DNA of 30,459 nt from CAZMVY01 sp964617875 (GCA_964617875.1 CAZUAI010000068.1:1-30459), one strand, 5' to 3'; shown: positions 13,751-22,942, counted from the first letter of the stretch. The notes: generated from the sequence alone by a model not told the origin. Numbers and translations: made by a program.

Positions 13751-15898
13751 TCAGGGGCCGGCGGCCGCCGCAATTGGCGCCGAGATGTACCCTGCATGCC
13801 GCCCCAGCCAGTACGGCAGCAGGTACTCGGCGCCCGACTCCGGCGAATTGCCCTCTCCGCCGCCGTCCGGCGACAGGTCGTTCTGGTTCCACTTGTGGGC
13901 GTACCGTTCGGCGAACGACAGCGGAGTTTCCGTCTCCGGCTCGGCGCCGGGGCGGCGCACGATGCGGATGTCCTGCCGGTGCGTGTTTTCCATCCGCCAG
14001 TCGCGGCGGTCGAGCGGGAACTCGCGGAGGACGGCCACGCTGCCGTCGAGGTCGATCGCCTCGCCCGTGATCGCTCCGTAGAGGAGGTTCCACAACGGGT
14101 TCCGCTTGCGTTTCGTGGCGTCGTAGTGTTCGCGGGCGCTCCGCAGAAAAGTGTTCTTCAGCTGCTCGTCGAAACAGTGCCGGACGAGGTTGTAATAGCT
14201 CAGCCAGTACAGTTCGTCGTCGGAGTGGTTCCAGTGCCCCAGGGGGTCCGGCAGATACCGCACGGTGTTCTCGGCGTAGCCGTGGTTGCGGACGAGGTCG
14301 TAGAAGGCGTCCTTGTACTTCTGTCCGCCCGTCAGGGCGTATGCGAGCTGCAGGAACGAGAGGATCTCGATGGAGTTCAGCCGGCGGTCGCCGCCGACCC
14401 ACGGGACGTTCACGTACTCGGGGTTCCATCGGCCCCATCGCGTCGGCCTGCCGTCGGCGTCCACGAGATAGAAGCGGTGGTCGATGATGTGGTCCATGAT
14501 CGCCGCGACCGTTGTCGCCGCCCGCTTCCGCACGGCCGCATCCTCCCGGCCGATCGTTTCCGCGAGCACCGAGTAGAAGAACATCGTCCCGACGATCTCG
14601 TCGCTTGACGTCGTGCCCTTCCATTCGAAGTCGCGCTGGGGACGCGTCCGCCAGCATTGCGGGTCGGACACCTTGAAGCCGTCCAGCTCGAAGCTGCGGG
14701 CCTGAAAGCCCGGGATGCCCGTGATCGTCACCAGCCGTTGCAGGGCGTCCAGCCCGTCGAGCACGTTGTCGCGCGCCGAGCGGTCTTTCGTGACCGCGTG
14801 CCGGAAGCACTCGGCCGACAGGTAGATCGCCGACCAGAGGCCGTCGTTGTCGCAGTCCTCGTTCTGCGCCGTCGCGTAATCGCCGTCGATCAATCGGGCT
14901 TCCGACACCATCCCGAAGCGGATGTGGTGCAGGCGGAGGTTGCGGAGGTAGACATCGGCCTTGTCGGCCAGCGTCATCGGTTCGAAGGTCAGCTTCGAGA
15001 GCCCGCCGTCGGTCAGGATGTACGCGTCGTCGCGCCCGTCGACAAAGATATCGACCACGCGGTCACCCGGGAGCCATCGCTTTCCGGCGTAGTAGTCGAT
15101 GCGTTTGCCGGCATCCATGTGGAACGCGCCCCGCGTCGAGCCCAGCCACAGCCGGCCCTTTCCGTCCGCCGCGATGCACGTCAACTCCCGCACCGGCAAG
15201 GCCCGCTCGACCGGCTTCATCCGGCCGCGCGTGACGGCGAACAGGCCCGAGTCCGTCGCCACGCGCAGATCCTCCTTCCCGACGCCCACGACGCCGGCGA
15301 TTCGGGCATCCGGCATCGGGAGCGCCTGCACCGTCCCATCGCGATACCGCGCGAGCCTGTCGGCCGCGTACAGCACGAACGCGTCGTCGTAAGGGCAGAA
15401 GATCGCTTCCCGATAACCGGGGTTCGGCTGTTCCGCGACCGTGCCCGCGCGGACCTCGGCGATCTTCTCCGGCGACATCAGCAGGTAGTGTCCCGGCCCG
15501 GCCACGGCGATGCGCGCGTAGCGGGGCTCACGGTTGTCCAGGTAGTCGGCGCCGGCCCCGTGCTGGGGCAGGAGCATCCGTTCGTTGAGGAACACGAACG
15601 TGCCCCCGAGCAGCTCGACGTCCCACGGGTCGAGCTTTTCGATGCCGGCCATTTCGCGCCAGCGAACCAGCCGCCCGTCGATCGCCTTCAGCAGCCCTTT
15701 GTTCGTGTTGACGACGACCTTGCCGTCCCGATCGGCGCGGACGGTCCGCAGTTCGCGATCCTTGAGGTCCAGCTCGTTTCGGAACAGGACCGCGCGGGCC
15801 TGCGGGAACGGCGTATCCTGGCAGACCTGCCGTTCGGCCGCCCTCGCGAGACTCAGCCCCAGAAGCATGCCCAGCCCGGCAATCCAGTACGGTGTCAT
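13751..15898 (-). CDS. Exported protein with N-terminal beta-propeller-like and C-terminal alpha-helical barrel-like regions
   Basis: The product is a 715-residue exported protein. The N-terminus has a short hydrophobic segment (about 2-19, ending in ARAAE), a plausible signal peptide. Residues about 25-315 contain repeated short beta-type units such as GKVVVNTNKGLLKAI, EDLRVATDSGLFAVT and GRLWLGSTRGAFHMD. These are of the kind found in two-component-regulator propeller sensors. Residues about 316-640 are helical and aromatic-rich (DNDGLWSAIYLSAECFRHAV, GRWNPEYVNVPWVGGDRRLN) and resemble an (alpha/alpha)-barrel of glycoside-hydrolase-like or lyase-like proteins. No catalytic residues can be assigned. 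ATG 15898 is chosen because it gives the signal peptide; an upstream ATG at 15994 would add a charged stretch. Function may be carbohydrate processing or sensing at the cell surface. Confidence 0.75.
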   Translation of the reverse strand: MTPYWIAGLGMLLGLSLARAAERQVCQDTPFPQARAVLFRNELDLKDRELRTVRADRDGKVVVNTNKGLLKAIDGRLVRWREMAGIEKLDPWDVELLGGTFVFLNERMLLPQHGAGADYLDNREPRYARIAVAGPGHYLLMSPEKIAEVRAGTVAEQPNPGYREAIFCPYDDAFVLYAADRLARYRDGTVQALPMPDARIAGVVGVGKEDLRVATDSGLFAVTRGRMKPVERALPVRELTCIAADGKGRLWLGSTRGAFHMDAGKRIDYYAGKRWLPGDRVVDIFVDGRDDAYILTDGGLSKLTFEPMTLADKADVYLRNLRLHHIRFGMVSEARLIDGDYATAQNEDCDNDGLWSAIYLSAECFRHAVTKDRSARDNVLDGLDALQRLVTITGIPGFQARSFELDGFKVSDPQCWRTRPQRDFEWKGTTSSDEIVGTMFFYSVLAETIGREDAAVRKRAATTVAAIMDHIIDHRFYLVDADGRPTRWGRWNPEYVNVPWVGGDRRLNSIEILSFLQLAYALTGGQKYKDAFYDLVRNHGYAENTVRYLPDPLGHWNHSDDELYWLSYYNLVRHCFDEQLKNTFLRSAREHYDATKRKRNPLWNLLYGAITGEAIDLDGSVAVLREFPLDRRDWRMENTHRQDIRIVRRPGAEPETETPLSFAERYAHKWNQNDLSPDGGGEGNSPESGAEYLLPYWLGRHAGYISAPIAAAAGP

Positions 15899-15998
15899 GG
15901 TGCGCCTTTTTCGTTTTGACCCCTTCTCGCTTTTTCGCGTTTCAGTGTTGCATCCTGCGGTGCGGGGGTCAATAGCGGACGTCGCCGCGGTCACGCGA

Positions 15999-16035
15999 CT
16001 GCAGTTTGCCTTTTGGGGTGCCGATGCTATACACT
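15999..16035 (+). promoter_or_regulatory. Promoter of the structured RNA candidate
   Basis: A TTGCCT -35 box (16006-16011) and a TATACA -10 box (16028-16033) are separated by 16 bp. An alternative -10 is TACACT at 16030-16035. The element points at the structured region that starts at about 16090. Confidence 0.5.
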
Positions 16036-16039
16036 TGAG

Positions 16040-16277
16040 TGCAGAGAAAGGAATCTGCCATGCGCGACACGAGAGGAGCTATTTGATTGAACCGTAAGAG
16101 AACCCCGGGAGGTCGTCGGGAGCCAGGAATTCACGAACCCGCCATGAGCGGGCGGTGATGAACTGGCCGGACCACCCACTTGCAATAGAGGGTTCCGTCA
16201 AATACCTCTCACCGGCATTGCGGTGGAAACTTTTCTCTACGCTGAGGCTTGCTCTTCCGGGGCGGGCCTCTTTTTTT
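16040..16277 (+). ncRNA. Structured non-coding RNA or 5' leader candidate (6S-like is possible)
   Basis: No protein-coding frame fits, but a coherent fold can be drawn by hand. A closing stem, cgta-A-gagaa (16093-16102), pairs with ttctctacg (16233-16241), with one bulged A. Inside it gggaggt (16107-16113) pairs with acctctc (16204-16210), and gccag (16122-16126) with ctggc (16163-16167). A hairpin cccgc/gcggg lies further inside. A side hairpin, caccg/cggtg, sits on the 3' strand between the first two stems. A closing stem, a wide middle and a long terminal arm with a small 3'-side hairpin resembles 6S RNA. An intrinsic terminator follows at once. Because the next gene starts 53 bases after the terminator, a riboswitch or attenuator is an equal alternative. 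The 5' end is approximate. Confidence 0.5.
16244..16277 (+). terminator. Intrinsic terminator
   Basis: A fully paired 11-bp stem (16244-16254 with 16260-16270, three G-T wobbles) with loop TTCCG is followed by seven T residues (16271-16277). It lies 53 bases before the start of the downstream gene, so it ends the RNA that precedes it or acts as an attenuator. Confidence 0.85.
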
Positions 16278-16329
16278 GCAGAATGAAGTCCGCCTGGATG
16301 CCGAAAACACCGATGGGAAGGCCCATGCC

Positions 16330-17610
16330 ATGAACATCATCGTGTTCGAGGACGAAGGCTTCGCGAACCTCCTCCCGTTGACCTACTGGCGCGCAACCTT
16401 CGAGCTGCGTTGCGGATGCGGCAGCCTCCTCGAACACCTGCGGGCCCGATATCCGGACGCCCGCGTCACGCTGTTCGTCCGGCCGGAGCTGGCCCCGGTC
16501 GTCGCACAACGGACGGGCCTGCCCGTGAATGTCGCCCCCGCCGTCGATGATGTGCTTCTGGTCAACGGCCGTTTGCTCCTGCGCGAGCCGCTGGGCGACT
16601 TGCAGGTGCCGGCGGTTCATATGACCAGCGATGCGCTGTTATGGGCCGTGGTGCGCGGGCCGGCGGTCCGGATGTTGACGACCGAGGTGTTTCTCAGCGA
16701 AAGGCAGCTGTCGGCGTGCCTGGCGGGGCTTCCCCGCATCGTCGCTGCGGCGGATTATCCCACGCTCATCCGCTATCCGTGGGACCTCATCAACAACAAC
16801 GCGGACATGATCGTCCACGCCTGGCGGCGGCTGGGGATCCGGGGGATCGAGGGCCGGGTGTACGGGGGCGCGCACATCGTCGATCACGCCCACGTCTGCG
16901 TCGGCCGGGGCAGCCGCATCAAGCCCGGCGCCGTCCTCGACGCCGAAGACGGCCCGATCGTCGTCGGCGAAGACGTCACCATCCAGCCCAACGCCACCAT
17001 CCTCGGGCCGTGCTTCGTCGGCGACGGGTCGCTCATTCAGACGGGCGCTTCGATCCGCGGCGGCACGAGCGTCGGCCGCGTCTGCAAGATCGGCGGGGAG
17101 ATCGAGGGCAGCATCCTCCACGGCTACTCGAACAAGCAGCACGACGGCTTCCTCGGCCACGCCTACGTCGCGGAGTTCGTCAACCTCGCCGCCGACACCG
17201 TCAACTCCGACCTCAAGAACACCTACGGCCCCGTCCGGGTGCCGATCAACGGCGTGTGCGTCGATTCGGGCCAGGTTTTCGTCGGGCTGACCATCGGGGA
17301 CCACAGCAAAACCGGCATCGGCCAGCTCTTTCCCACGGGGTCGGTCGTCGGCTTCGGCACGAGCGTCGCCACGAGCGGCCTGGCCCCGAAGTTCGTTCCG
17401 TCGTTCCGCTGGCTGACCGACGAGACCGACGAGCCCTACGACGTGGAGCGCTGCCTTGCCGTCGCCCGGACGGTCATGGGCCGCCGCAAGCTGACCCTGT
17501 CCGAGGCCGAGGAGCGTCTCTTCCGCCAGTTGCCGGCCATCGCCCGGCGCTACGAGCACGTCCCGGCGGAAACCGAGATCCCCACGTACGCCGACACATC
17601 CGTGGTGTGA
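16330..17610 (+). CDS. Putative sugar nucleotidyltransferase with left-handed beta-helix (GlmU-like, N-terminal type 2)
   Basis: The 426-residue protein matches the planctomycete/Bacteroidota family of GlmU-like putative sugar-nucleotidyltransferases. The N-terminal half (about 1-160) starts with MNIIVFEDEGF and has LLPLTYWRATFELRCG, a short-loop nucleotidyltransferase fold. Residues about 170-370 form hexapeptide repeats of a left-handed beta-helix (VYGGAHIVDHAHVCVGRGSR, ILGPCFVGDGSLIQTGASIR). These include the EGSILHGYSNKQHDGFLGHA segment near 257-276, usual for this family. The predicted reaction is transfer of a nucleotide or acyl group to a sugar phosphate; the substrate is unknown. ATG 16330 is used because longer forms would begin inside the terminator at 16244-16277. 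The 5' leader may be controlled by the structured RNA upstream. Confidence 0.88.
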   Translation: MNIIVFEDEGFANLLPLTYWRATFELRCGCGSLLEHLRARYPDARVTLFVRPELAPVVAQRTGLPVNVAPAVDDVLLVNGRLLLREPLGDLQVPAVHMTSDALLWAVVRGPAVRMLTTEVFLSERQLSACLAGLPRIVAAADYPTLIRYPWDLINNNADMIVHAWRRLGIRGIEGRVYGGAHIVDHAHVCVGRGSRIKPGAVLDAEDGPIVVGEDVTIQPNATILGPCFVGDGSLIQTGASIRGGTSVGRVCKIGGEIEGSILHGYSNKQHDGFLGHAYVAEFVNLAADTVNSDLKNTYGPVRVPINGVCVDSGQVFVGLTIGDHSKTGIGQLFPTGSVVGFGTSVATSGLAPKFVPSFRWLTDETDEPYDVERCLAVARTVMGRRKLTLSEAEERLFRQLPAIARRYEHVPAETEIPTYADTSVV

Positions 17611-17645
17611 GAGAAGGTTCCCCGGGAACGCACCCCGTGGGAGCG

Positions 17646-19733
17646 TCAGTCTCGATCGCGTCGGCTCGGGGTCTTCCTGGCTTCTTCGGCCTTCTTCTCG
17701 AGCCACTCCCAGAACCGTGGCTTTCGCAGCTTCGTTTTCAGGCTGCCCTCCGGCTTCGGGGGGGCGTTCCTGGCCCGCTCCTCGAGTTCCGCGATGTGCT
17801 TGCGGATCCGCCACTGCTCGACGAGGCCGACGACGTTTCCGGCCATCCAGTAGAAGTTCAGCCCGCTCGGCATGTTGTAGAACATGAGCCCCATGAAGAT
17901 GGTCATGAAGCCCATGATTTTCTGCTGCTGAGCGAGCTGGTCGTCCGTCTGGCCGGGGCCGGGTGCGCTGCTGGCCTTGGGCATGTACTTCTGCTGGAGG
18001 TACATCGTGATCGTCAGCAGAATCGGCAGCAGGTTGAACCCGCGGATCGTGCCGACCCAGCCGCCGATGAGCGGCAGATCGAACGGCTGGCTGAACCGAA
18101 TGAGCGCGTCCGGCGCCGCCAGGTCCCTGATCCAGTAGCCGTCGAGCGGGGCGTGACGCATGTCCACGTTGTACGCGAGCGCCGCCCACAAGGCGCCCAG
18201 GATCGGGATCTGCAGGGCCATCGGCAGGAACGTGAGCGTGGGCGCGAACGGCGAGATCCCTTCCTCTTTGTAGAGCGCCATCATCTCTTCGTTCATCTTC
18301 GCCCGATCGTTGGCGTACTTCTTCTTGAGTTCCTCCAGTTTCGGCCGCAGCCGCGCCTGGTTCTTCTGCATCTTCATCATGCTCACCTGCTGGGCCTTCG
18401 TGATGGGGTGCAGCAGAATCCGCACGATGAGCACCAGCAGGGTGATGGCGACCCCGTAATTCTTCGTCGGCCAGTAGAGCGCCTGGAGCAGCCACATCAT
18501 CGGCGACACGATCGGCGCCGGTGTGCAGCAGCAGAGGTCGACCGAGATCACGTGGAAGTAGCCGTGACGGGCGTATTCGGGGACCTTGTCGAAGGCGACC
18601 TTCGACTTCGGCCCCAGGTACAGGGCGAACCGTGCGGCGGCGGCGGCGTTCGGTTCGACCCGGACGGGCGTCGTGACCAGCTCGAACGTCATGTCTTCGG
18701 AGAAGGTGTTGGACTCGTTGTCGGTGAGGCTCAGGGCCTGCGCCTGGGCAATGCCGATCGGGGCCTTTTCGTCGCGGTCCGGGCGAACGATGCAGCAGAA
18801 ATACTTGTTCGTCTCCGCCGCCCAGGCGAGGATCGTCTTGTCGTGGTCCTTGCCCAACTCGATCGTCGGATGCACGATCCTGCCCTCGGCGTCGCGCGTG
18901 GGTTTGACGCTGCCCCTCGCGTATTTCTTGGAGGTCTTCACCGTCGCGGCCTCTTCGGTCGCCGCCATCAGGCCGCGCTCGTCGCGCTGCGAGTCCTCCC
19001 GGTGCATCCCCATCGGGCCCTGCTGGACGAGGATGACGTCGAGCGGGCCCGCGGTCCGGTTGCGGAACGAGTAGTCGAGGACGACGTCGGATCGGCGGCT
19101 GGCGGGCGTCTCGTGCCCTTTCTTCGGCAGGGGGCCGACCTTCGGCAGGGTGTAGGTCTTGGTGATCTCCAGCACGGGGCGGCCGTCCTGCTCGACGACG
19201 ACGCGGAAAACGGCGGCGCCGTCGGTGCTTGCCGTCCGGTCGATCCGCCAGGGCAGCCGGTCCAGGAGGATGTCCTTCTTGAGGGTCTCGATCCGCACCT
19301 TGTGCGTCGCGAAGGAGCCGTACCACCGGCCGCTGACCGGGTCTTTCACGGGGCTCAGGAGCGGATACGGGTCGTTCCGGCCGACCTCGAGCTTGAAGCC
19401 CCGGAGTCGCACGTCTTCGACCGCGGCGCCCCGGCTGGTGAGCTTCAGGTGCATGGGGAATTCGCCGTTGTCCGCGATGCTGCCCAGTTCGATCGTCTCC
19501 ACCGTGGCGGCGGGACCGGCCGTGAGTTCACCGACCGTCGGGCCGGTCGAGGCCGGTTCGGTCGTCGGCGCGGGACCGTCTTCGCGGGGCGCGGTGGTCG
19601 CCACGGCCGGGGTCGTGGTCGGCCGGGTGGCCGGCCTGGGCGGCGGCATGATCCGCTGCGTGATGATCATCCACAGCGCGAACACGGCCAGGGCGATCAG
19701 AAGAGCATTTGTGGACTGTCGTTGGTTGTTCAT
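17646..19733 (-). CDS. yidC: Membrane protein insertase YidC
   Basis: The 695-residue YidC/Oxa1 protein has an N-terminal anchor (about 8-26). A Pro/Thr-rich linker leads to the large periplasmic P1 domain (about 80-390). The conserved insertase domain (about 412-660) has the hydrophilic-groove arginine in VRILLHPITKAQQVSMMKMQ (near residue 437), a charged cytoplasmic hairpin (RPKLEELKKKYAND) and the final FYNMPSGLNFYW segment. It inserts membrane proteins with or without SecYEG. The C-terminus is basic (RNAPPKPEGSLKTKLRK and beyond), as often seen in YidC proteins that touch the ribosome. The gene starts 5 bases after the stop of the phosphoesterase gene upstream, so the two are likely co-transcribed. 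No rnpA, rpmH or jag is next to it, unlike the classic arrangement. Confidence 0.96.
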   Translation of the reverse strand: MNNQRQSTNALLIALAVFALWMIITQRIMPPPRPATRPTTTPAVATTAPREDGPAPTTEPASTGPTVGELTAGPAATVETIELGSIADNGEFPMHLKLTSRGAAVEDVRLRGFKLEVGRNDPYPLLSPVKDPVSGRWYGSFATHKVRIETLKKDILLDRLPWRIDRTASTDGAAVFRVVVEQDGRPVLEITKTYTLPKVGPLPKKGHETPASRRSDVVLDYSFRNRTAGPLDVILVQQGPMGMHREDSQRDERGLMAATEEAATVKTSKKYARGSVKPTRDAEGRIVHPTIELGKDHDKTILAWAAETNKYFCCIVRPDRDEKAPIGIAQAQALSLTDNESNTFSEDMTFELVTTPVRVEPNAAAAARFALYLGPKSKVAFDKVPEYARHGYFHVISVDLCCCTPAPIVSPMMWLLQALYWPTKNYGVAITLLVLIVRILLHPITKAQQVSMMKMQKNQARLRPKLEELKKKYANDRAKMNEEMMALYKEEGISPFAPTLTFLPMALQIPILGALWAALAYNVDMRHAPLDGYWIRDLAAPDALIRFSQPFDLPLIGGWVGTIRGFNLLPILLTITMYLQQKYMPKASSAPGPGQTDDQLAQQQKIMGFMTIFMGLMFYNMPSGLNFYWMAGNVVGLVEQWRIRKHIAELEERARNAPPKPEGSLKTKLRKPRFWEWLEKKAEEARKTPSRRDRD

Positions 19734-19738
19734 CCAGG

Positions 19739-20500
19739 TCAGCGTCCGTCCAGCAGTCGATGGGCGAGGAAATCGTCGAGTTCGCCGATGGCGAGGATCT
19801 TTCGGACCGTCGCCTCGATGTCGTACTCGACCCGCACGAACTCCACTTCTCGGTCATCCACGACGACGTAGCTGGCCCGGGGGTCGCGGTCGCGGGGCTG
19901 GCCGACGCTGCCGACGTTGATGATCACCCGGTCGTCCTCGGCGATTTCGTAGCGACCCGGCTCGGCAAGTTCATCGGGGCTCTCGAAGTACGGGTCGTCC
20001 ATGAAGACGCCGGGCACGTGCGTGTGGCCGACGAACGCGGCCACCTGCTCCATGCGCTCGAAGTTCTGCATCAGCTTGCTGGGGTTCGTGTAGACGTCGT
20101 CCGCGAACAGGTATTCGTTGACCGGCCGTCGGGGCGAGCCGTGCACGAACAGCATGCCGTCCAGTTCCGCCCGGATCGGCAGGCTGCCGAGAAAGGCCCA
20201 CCGCCGGTCTCGCAGCGGCTTGTTCGGTTCATCCTCGAAAACCTGCCGCGTCCAGTAGGCCGCCCGCTCCGCGCCGACGTTGAAGTTGTACGGCTCAAAA
20301 AAGACGGCATGGTCGTGGTTGCCGCAGAGGCACAGCTCGCATCGCTCCATGATGAGGTCGATGCACTCCCGCGGGCTCGGGCCGTAGCCCACCACGTCGC
20401 CCAGGCAGAGAATCCGCTCGATGCCCCGGCCCTCGATATCGTCCAGGACCCTTCGCAGGGCTTCGAGGTTGCTGTGGATGTCGCTGATGATCGCGAACAT
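19739..20500 (-). CDS. Calcineurin-like metallophosphoesterase
   Basis: The 253-residue protein has the full metallophosphoesterase motif set: SDIHSN (D7, H9), GDVVGYG (34-40), GNHD (60-63), VHGSPR and GHTH. Members of this single-domain YfcE/MJ0936-like group bind two divalent metals and hydrolyse phosphodiesters or phosphomonoesters; the physiological substrate cannot be read from the sequence. A C-terminal extension (about 170-253) adds IINVGSVGQPRDRDPRASYV, typical of the longer family members. The gene precedes yidC by 5 bases and probably shares its transcript. Start ATG 20500 places SDIH near the N-terminus, as expected. Confidence 0.93.
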   Translation of the reverse strand: MFAIISDIHSNLEALRRVLDDIEGRGIERILCLGDVVGYGPSPRECIDLIMERCELCLCGNHDHAVFFEPYNFNVGAERAAYWTRQVFEDEPNKPLRDRRWAFLGSLPIRAELDGMLFVHGSPRRPVNEYLFADDVYTNPSKLMQNFERMEQVAAFVGHTHVPGVFMDDPYFESPDELAEPGRYEIAEDDRVIINVGSVGQPRDRDPRASYVVVDDREVEFVRVEYDIEATVRKILAIGELDDFLAHRLLDGR

Positions 20501-21100
20501 AATACCGCCTGCCGGCGCGGCTTCGTTTTCTCCGCGCCGAATCGAAGACCCCGCCCGGCATGGAAGGGGCCGAATCAGCTATCCTAAACGCAGGGTCGCT
20601 CGGGCGTCAACGCGCCGGCTCCGCCAGGTCGGTGCGTTTCCGGGTGGGCGCCGCAGGGCGGCAGGGTCGCCGGGGGGCACTATGCGTTCGCGTCGGACTC
20701 GCGGGCTGACATCACGTGCAAGAGCCCCCGGTGTGCGCGCATGCACCGCATCGCTCCGTCTCTGATCCCCTGGGAGGTGACAAACGAAGGGAAGGTCTGA
20801 GCGAGTCATCGCGGGAAGCTGTGACGCACCGCGCCGGCGTTTGTGTCGGCTGGACCGGGAAGGGGTGAGGAGTTGTTGCGCCCACGCTCCGCGGACCGAA
20901 AGCGGAAACGCCGCAGCGTCCCAACCCGCGAGAGCCCTGCGGGACTCCGCTTGTGTCTCTGTTGCGGGCGCGGTAGTTTGCTCGCCGCTTGGTAACGCAT
21001 CGGTGCCCGCAGGTTGAGAGCAGAATTCGGAGTCCTCGGATGGCCGCGTGACCAAACGCGGACGCCGTGAGGCAATCAGATCGTTCTGGAGGATTCTGTC
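20501..21100. other. Long intergenic region without a supported gene
   Basis: Six hundred bases separate a minus-strand gene from a plus-strand gene. Open frames here are antisense or arginine-rich and have no ribosome binding site or family features. Small palindromes occur (for example CCGCG-N8-CGCGG near 21043-21060) but no T-tract. A promoter for the secreted protein at 21101 must lie here, but I do not see a clear one. Confidence 0.5.
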
Positions 21101-21589
21101 ATGGCGCGAGCGATCCGCCCAGGTCTTGTCGTGGCATTGGCCTTGTTCACTGGGATCGTCGGCAACGATGTCCGAGGGGAGCCGTGTTGGATTTGGGTGC
21201 ATAGCTACCCGGCGAGCGCCCCGACCGCGAACGCAGTGCAGCTCTATCTCTACCTTGCGCCCGATGAATACATCGGCTGGCTGGGAGACTGTGGCGACTA
21301 TGGCGACCCCGTTAATGATATGCTGGCCTGTTTGTGTCCCTGGAGCGCGTGCACGTCAGGGTCACATCCGCCCTTCGATCCGTGCTTTCAGGTCGAGTAT
21401 CGGCAAGAGCTCGGGCTCTATCGAGTCCCGGTCTGCTACGGCGATTGGGTCGGCGGGCGGTTGAAGGACTTGGTGGACACGGACCCCACAGGGTGTTGGC
21501 ACTGCGGTTGGGTCGAGATCGAGCAGCCATGTGCCGACCCGCCGCCCATCGCGTCTACGCCGTGCTACGCCGACGCATACGGTTCTTGA
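21101..21589 (+). CDS. Secreted cysteine-rich hypothetical protein
   Basis: The 162-residue protein starts with a clear signal peptide (about 1-26, hydrophobic LVVALALFTGIVG, cleavage likely near VRGEP). The mature part has eleven cysteines, including CLCPWSAC (77-84) and CWHCGW, and many aromatic residues. It probably folds with disulfides outside the inner membrane. An excellent ribosome binding site (ggaggattctgtc before ATG 21101) supports the start. I do not recognise a family. It has no functional link to the neighbours, and base composition is slightly lower in GC than the housekeeping genes nearby. Confidence 0.75.
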   Translation: MARAIRPGLVVALALFTGIVGNDVRGEPCWIWVHSYPASAPTANAVQLYLYLAPDEYIGWLGDCGDYGDPVNDMLACLCPWSACTSGSHPPFDPCFQVEYRQELGLYRVPVCYGDWVGGRLKDLVDTDPTGCWHCGWVEIEQPCADPPPIASTPCYADAYGS

Positions 21590-21698
21590 CGGCGAGTACT
21601 CTCGGGCGTACGAGTGTGGTGCGCTCCCCCTATCTGACCTGCGCATGGCAGACACGCTCGCTTGCGAACCGTAGCGAGCGGCCGGGGAATCTGTGTCG

Positions 21699-22781
21699 TC
21701 ATTTCCTCGTGTCAAGGGTGTGTTGGTCCCCCCCGCGCGCCTGCTTGGACGTCGGCTCTGTGCTGCTTCCGTGCGCTCGCGTTGTCGTGATTGTGCGCCT
21801 CCAACTCACAGCGGCGTTTCTTTGGGCGGTGGTCAGAATCTGATCCAGCCTCCCTTTGAGTTCGTCGAACATCATTCGGATCGGCTCGTCGAGTCTGGCG
21901 AGTTCGTCATATCGCTCCTGGCGCCCCTCGATGCTTCTTGCCACCGCGTAATCGTCCTGATGGAACGTCTTGTACGCATCCCGGCGCTGCTCAAGATCCC
22001 GCAGGATCGACTGGGCCGCCGATGCCTGAGGTGGGTCAAGGTGGTAGAACCGGACGAAGGTGTGAACGTACTCCTTCCATTCTCCAAGGGCGCTTACTGC
22101 TGCCAGCCGATCCAGGTCGATCAACGCGGGTTGCGAAGCGGGACCGGCTCGATTCGTGGTCGTCCGGCGATCTCGGATGGTCTGGAATACATCCTCAGCG
22201 ATCTTCGCGTTCCAGCGGTCAAGACTCGCCCTGACTTGCGCCGGCGGGAGAAGCTTCTCGATCTCAGGCCTGACCGCCCTGATGTGGAGGGGCTGCCCGA
22301 TCATCAGCTCGCTCCGGCGCTTCATGAGCGTTTCTCGACGCTTGGCCACCGATGCGTCCTGCTCTTCCATGGGGGGGAACGGCCCGAGTTCAGCGAGTTG
22401 CACTGCAATCTCACGCAGTTCGCTCTGGTGTTGGCGCCAGTATTCGCAGCAGGCCGGCTTCAGTTCCGCCAGTCGCCGCTCAACGGCTTTCGCCTGTTCG
22501 GGCGTCAGGGCGTAATATCGGCGAGCTCGCGCCAAGTGCGCGCCGGCGATGACGTCGACCCAATCCGCGATCTCTGCTTTTGTGAGAAACGCGGGGTTGC
22601 CGGGCAGCCTCGCCAGCTCCGCCCGCAGATCCCGCTCGCGAGCATGGCCCGGCATCCCTGGACGCGACGCCGGCGCGGTCTCAGCGTGGTGAGATCCGCC
22701 CACCGTGATCTCCTGTGCGGGAAGCCACTCGACCAGTGGCAGCAGTGAAGTCAGGACCGAGCACGCTCTTGGGATTCGCAC
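21699..22781 (-). CDS. Exported helical protein with two Spy/CpxP-like repeats
   Basis: The 360-residue protein of unknown function starts, in my choice, at GTG 22781, 7 bases after a GGAG sequence. This gives a signal-like segment (MRIPRACSVLTSLLPLVEWL). GTG 22838 is an alternative that adds 19 polar residues. The mature part is highly helical and charged. Two segments about 170 residues apart resemble each other, LTPEQAKAVERRLAEL...YWRQH and LDPPQASAAQSILRDLEQRRDAYKTFH. They recall the LTxxQ-type helical motifs of periplasmic chaperones such as Spy and CpxP. This is an inference from pattern only. The gene is transcribed away from the glycosyltransferase gene at 22963. Confidence 0.7.
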   Translation of the reverse strand: MRIPRACSVLTSLLPLVEWLPAQEITVGGSHHAETAPASRPGMPGHARERDLRAELARLPGNPAFLTKAEIADWVDVIAGAHLARARRYYALTPEQAKAVERRLAELKPACCEYWRQHQSELREIAVQLAELGPFPPMEEQDASVAKRRETLMKRRSELMIGQPLHIRAVRPEIEKLLPPAQVRASLDRWNAKIAEDVFQTIRDRRTTTNRAGPASQPALIDLDRLAAVSALGEWKEYVHTFVRFYHLDPPQASAAQSILRDLEQRRDAYKTFHQDDYAVARSIEGRQERYDELARLDEPIRMMFDELKGRLDQILTTAQRNAAVSWRRTITTTRAHGSSTEPTSKQARGGDQHTLDTRK

Positions 22782-22942
22782 GGCAGGACTCCAGTTGCCC
22801 TCTTGCGATCGTTCGTCGCGGCTTGCCCGGCCAGCCACGAATCGAACAAGTAATCGTATTCGTCGCGCGCGCCCTGTTCAACTCCCGGGGCCGACTTGTG
22901 TGCCGGTGCTCGGTCGTCGCGGCCACTGTCCGGGCGCGCCGC

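Noticed and set aside
16040..16277. tmRNA, RNase P RNA, SRP RNA or glmS ribozyme
   Set aside because: None of the characteristic conserved segments of those RNAs is visible; only the general shape of 6S RNA or an unknown leader fits.
20579..21202. 207-codon minus-strand frame
   Set aside because: Arg/Ser/Pro-rich composition, no ribosome binding site, and it runs antisense into the secreted-protein gene; typical of chance frames in high-GC DNA.
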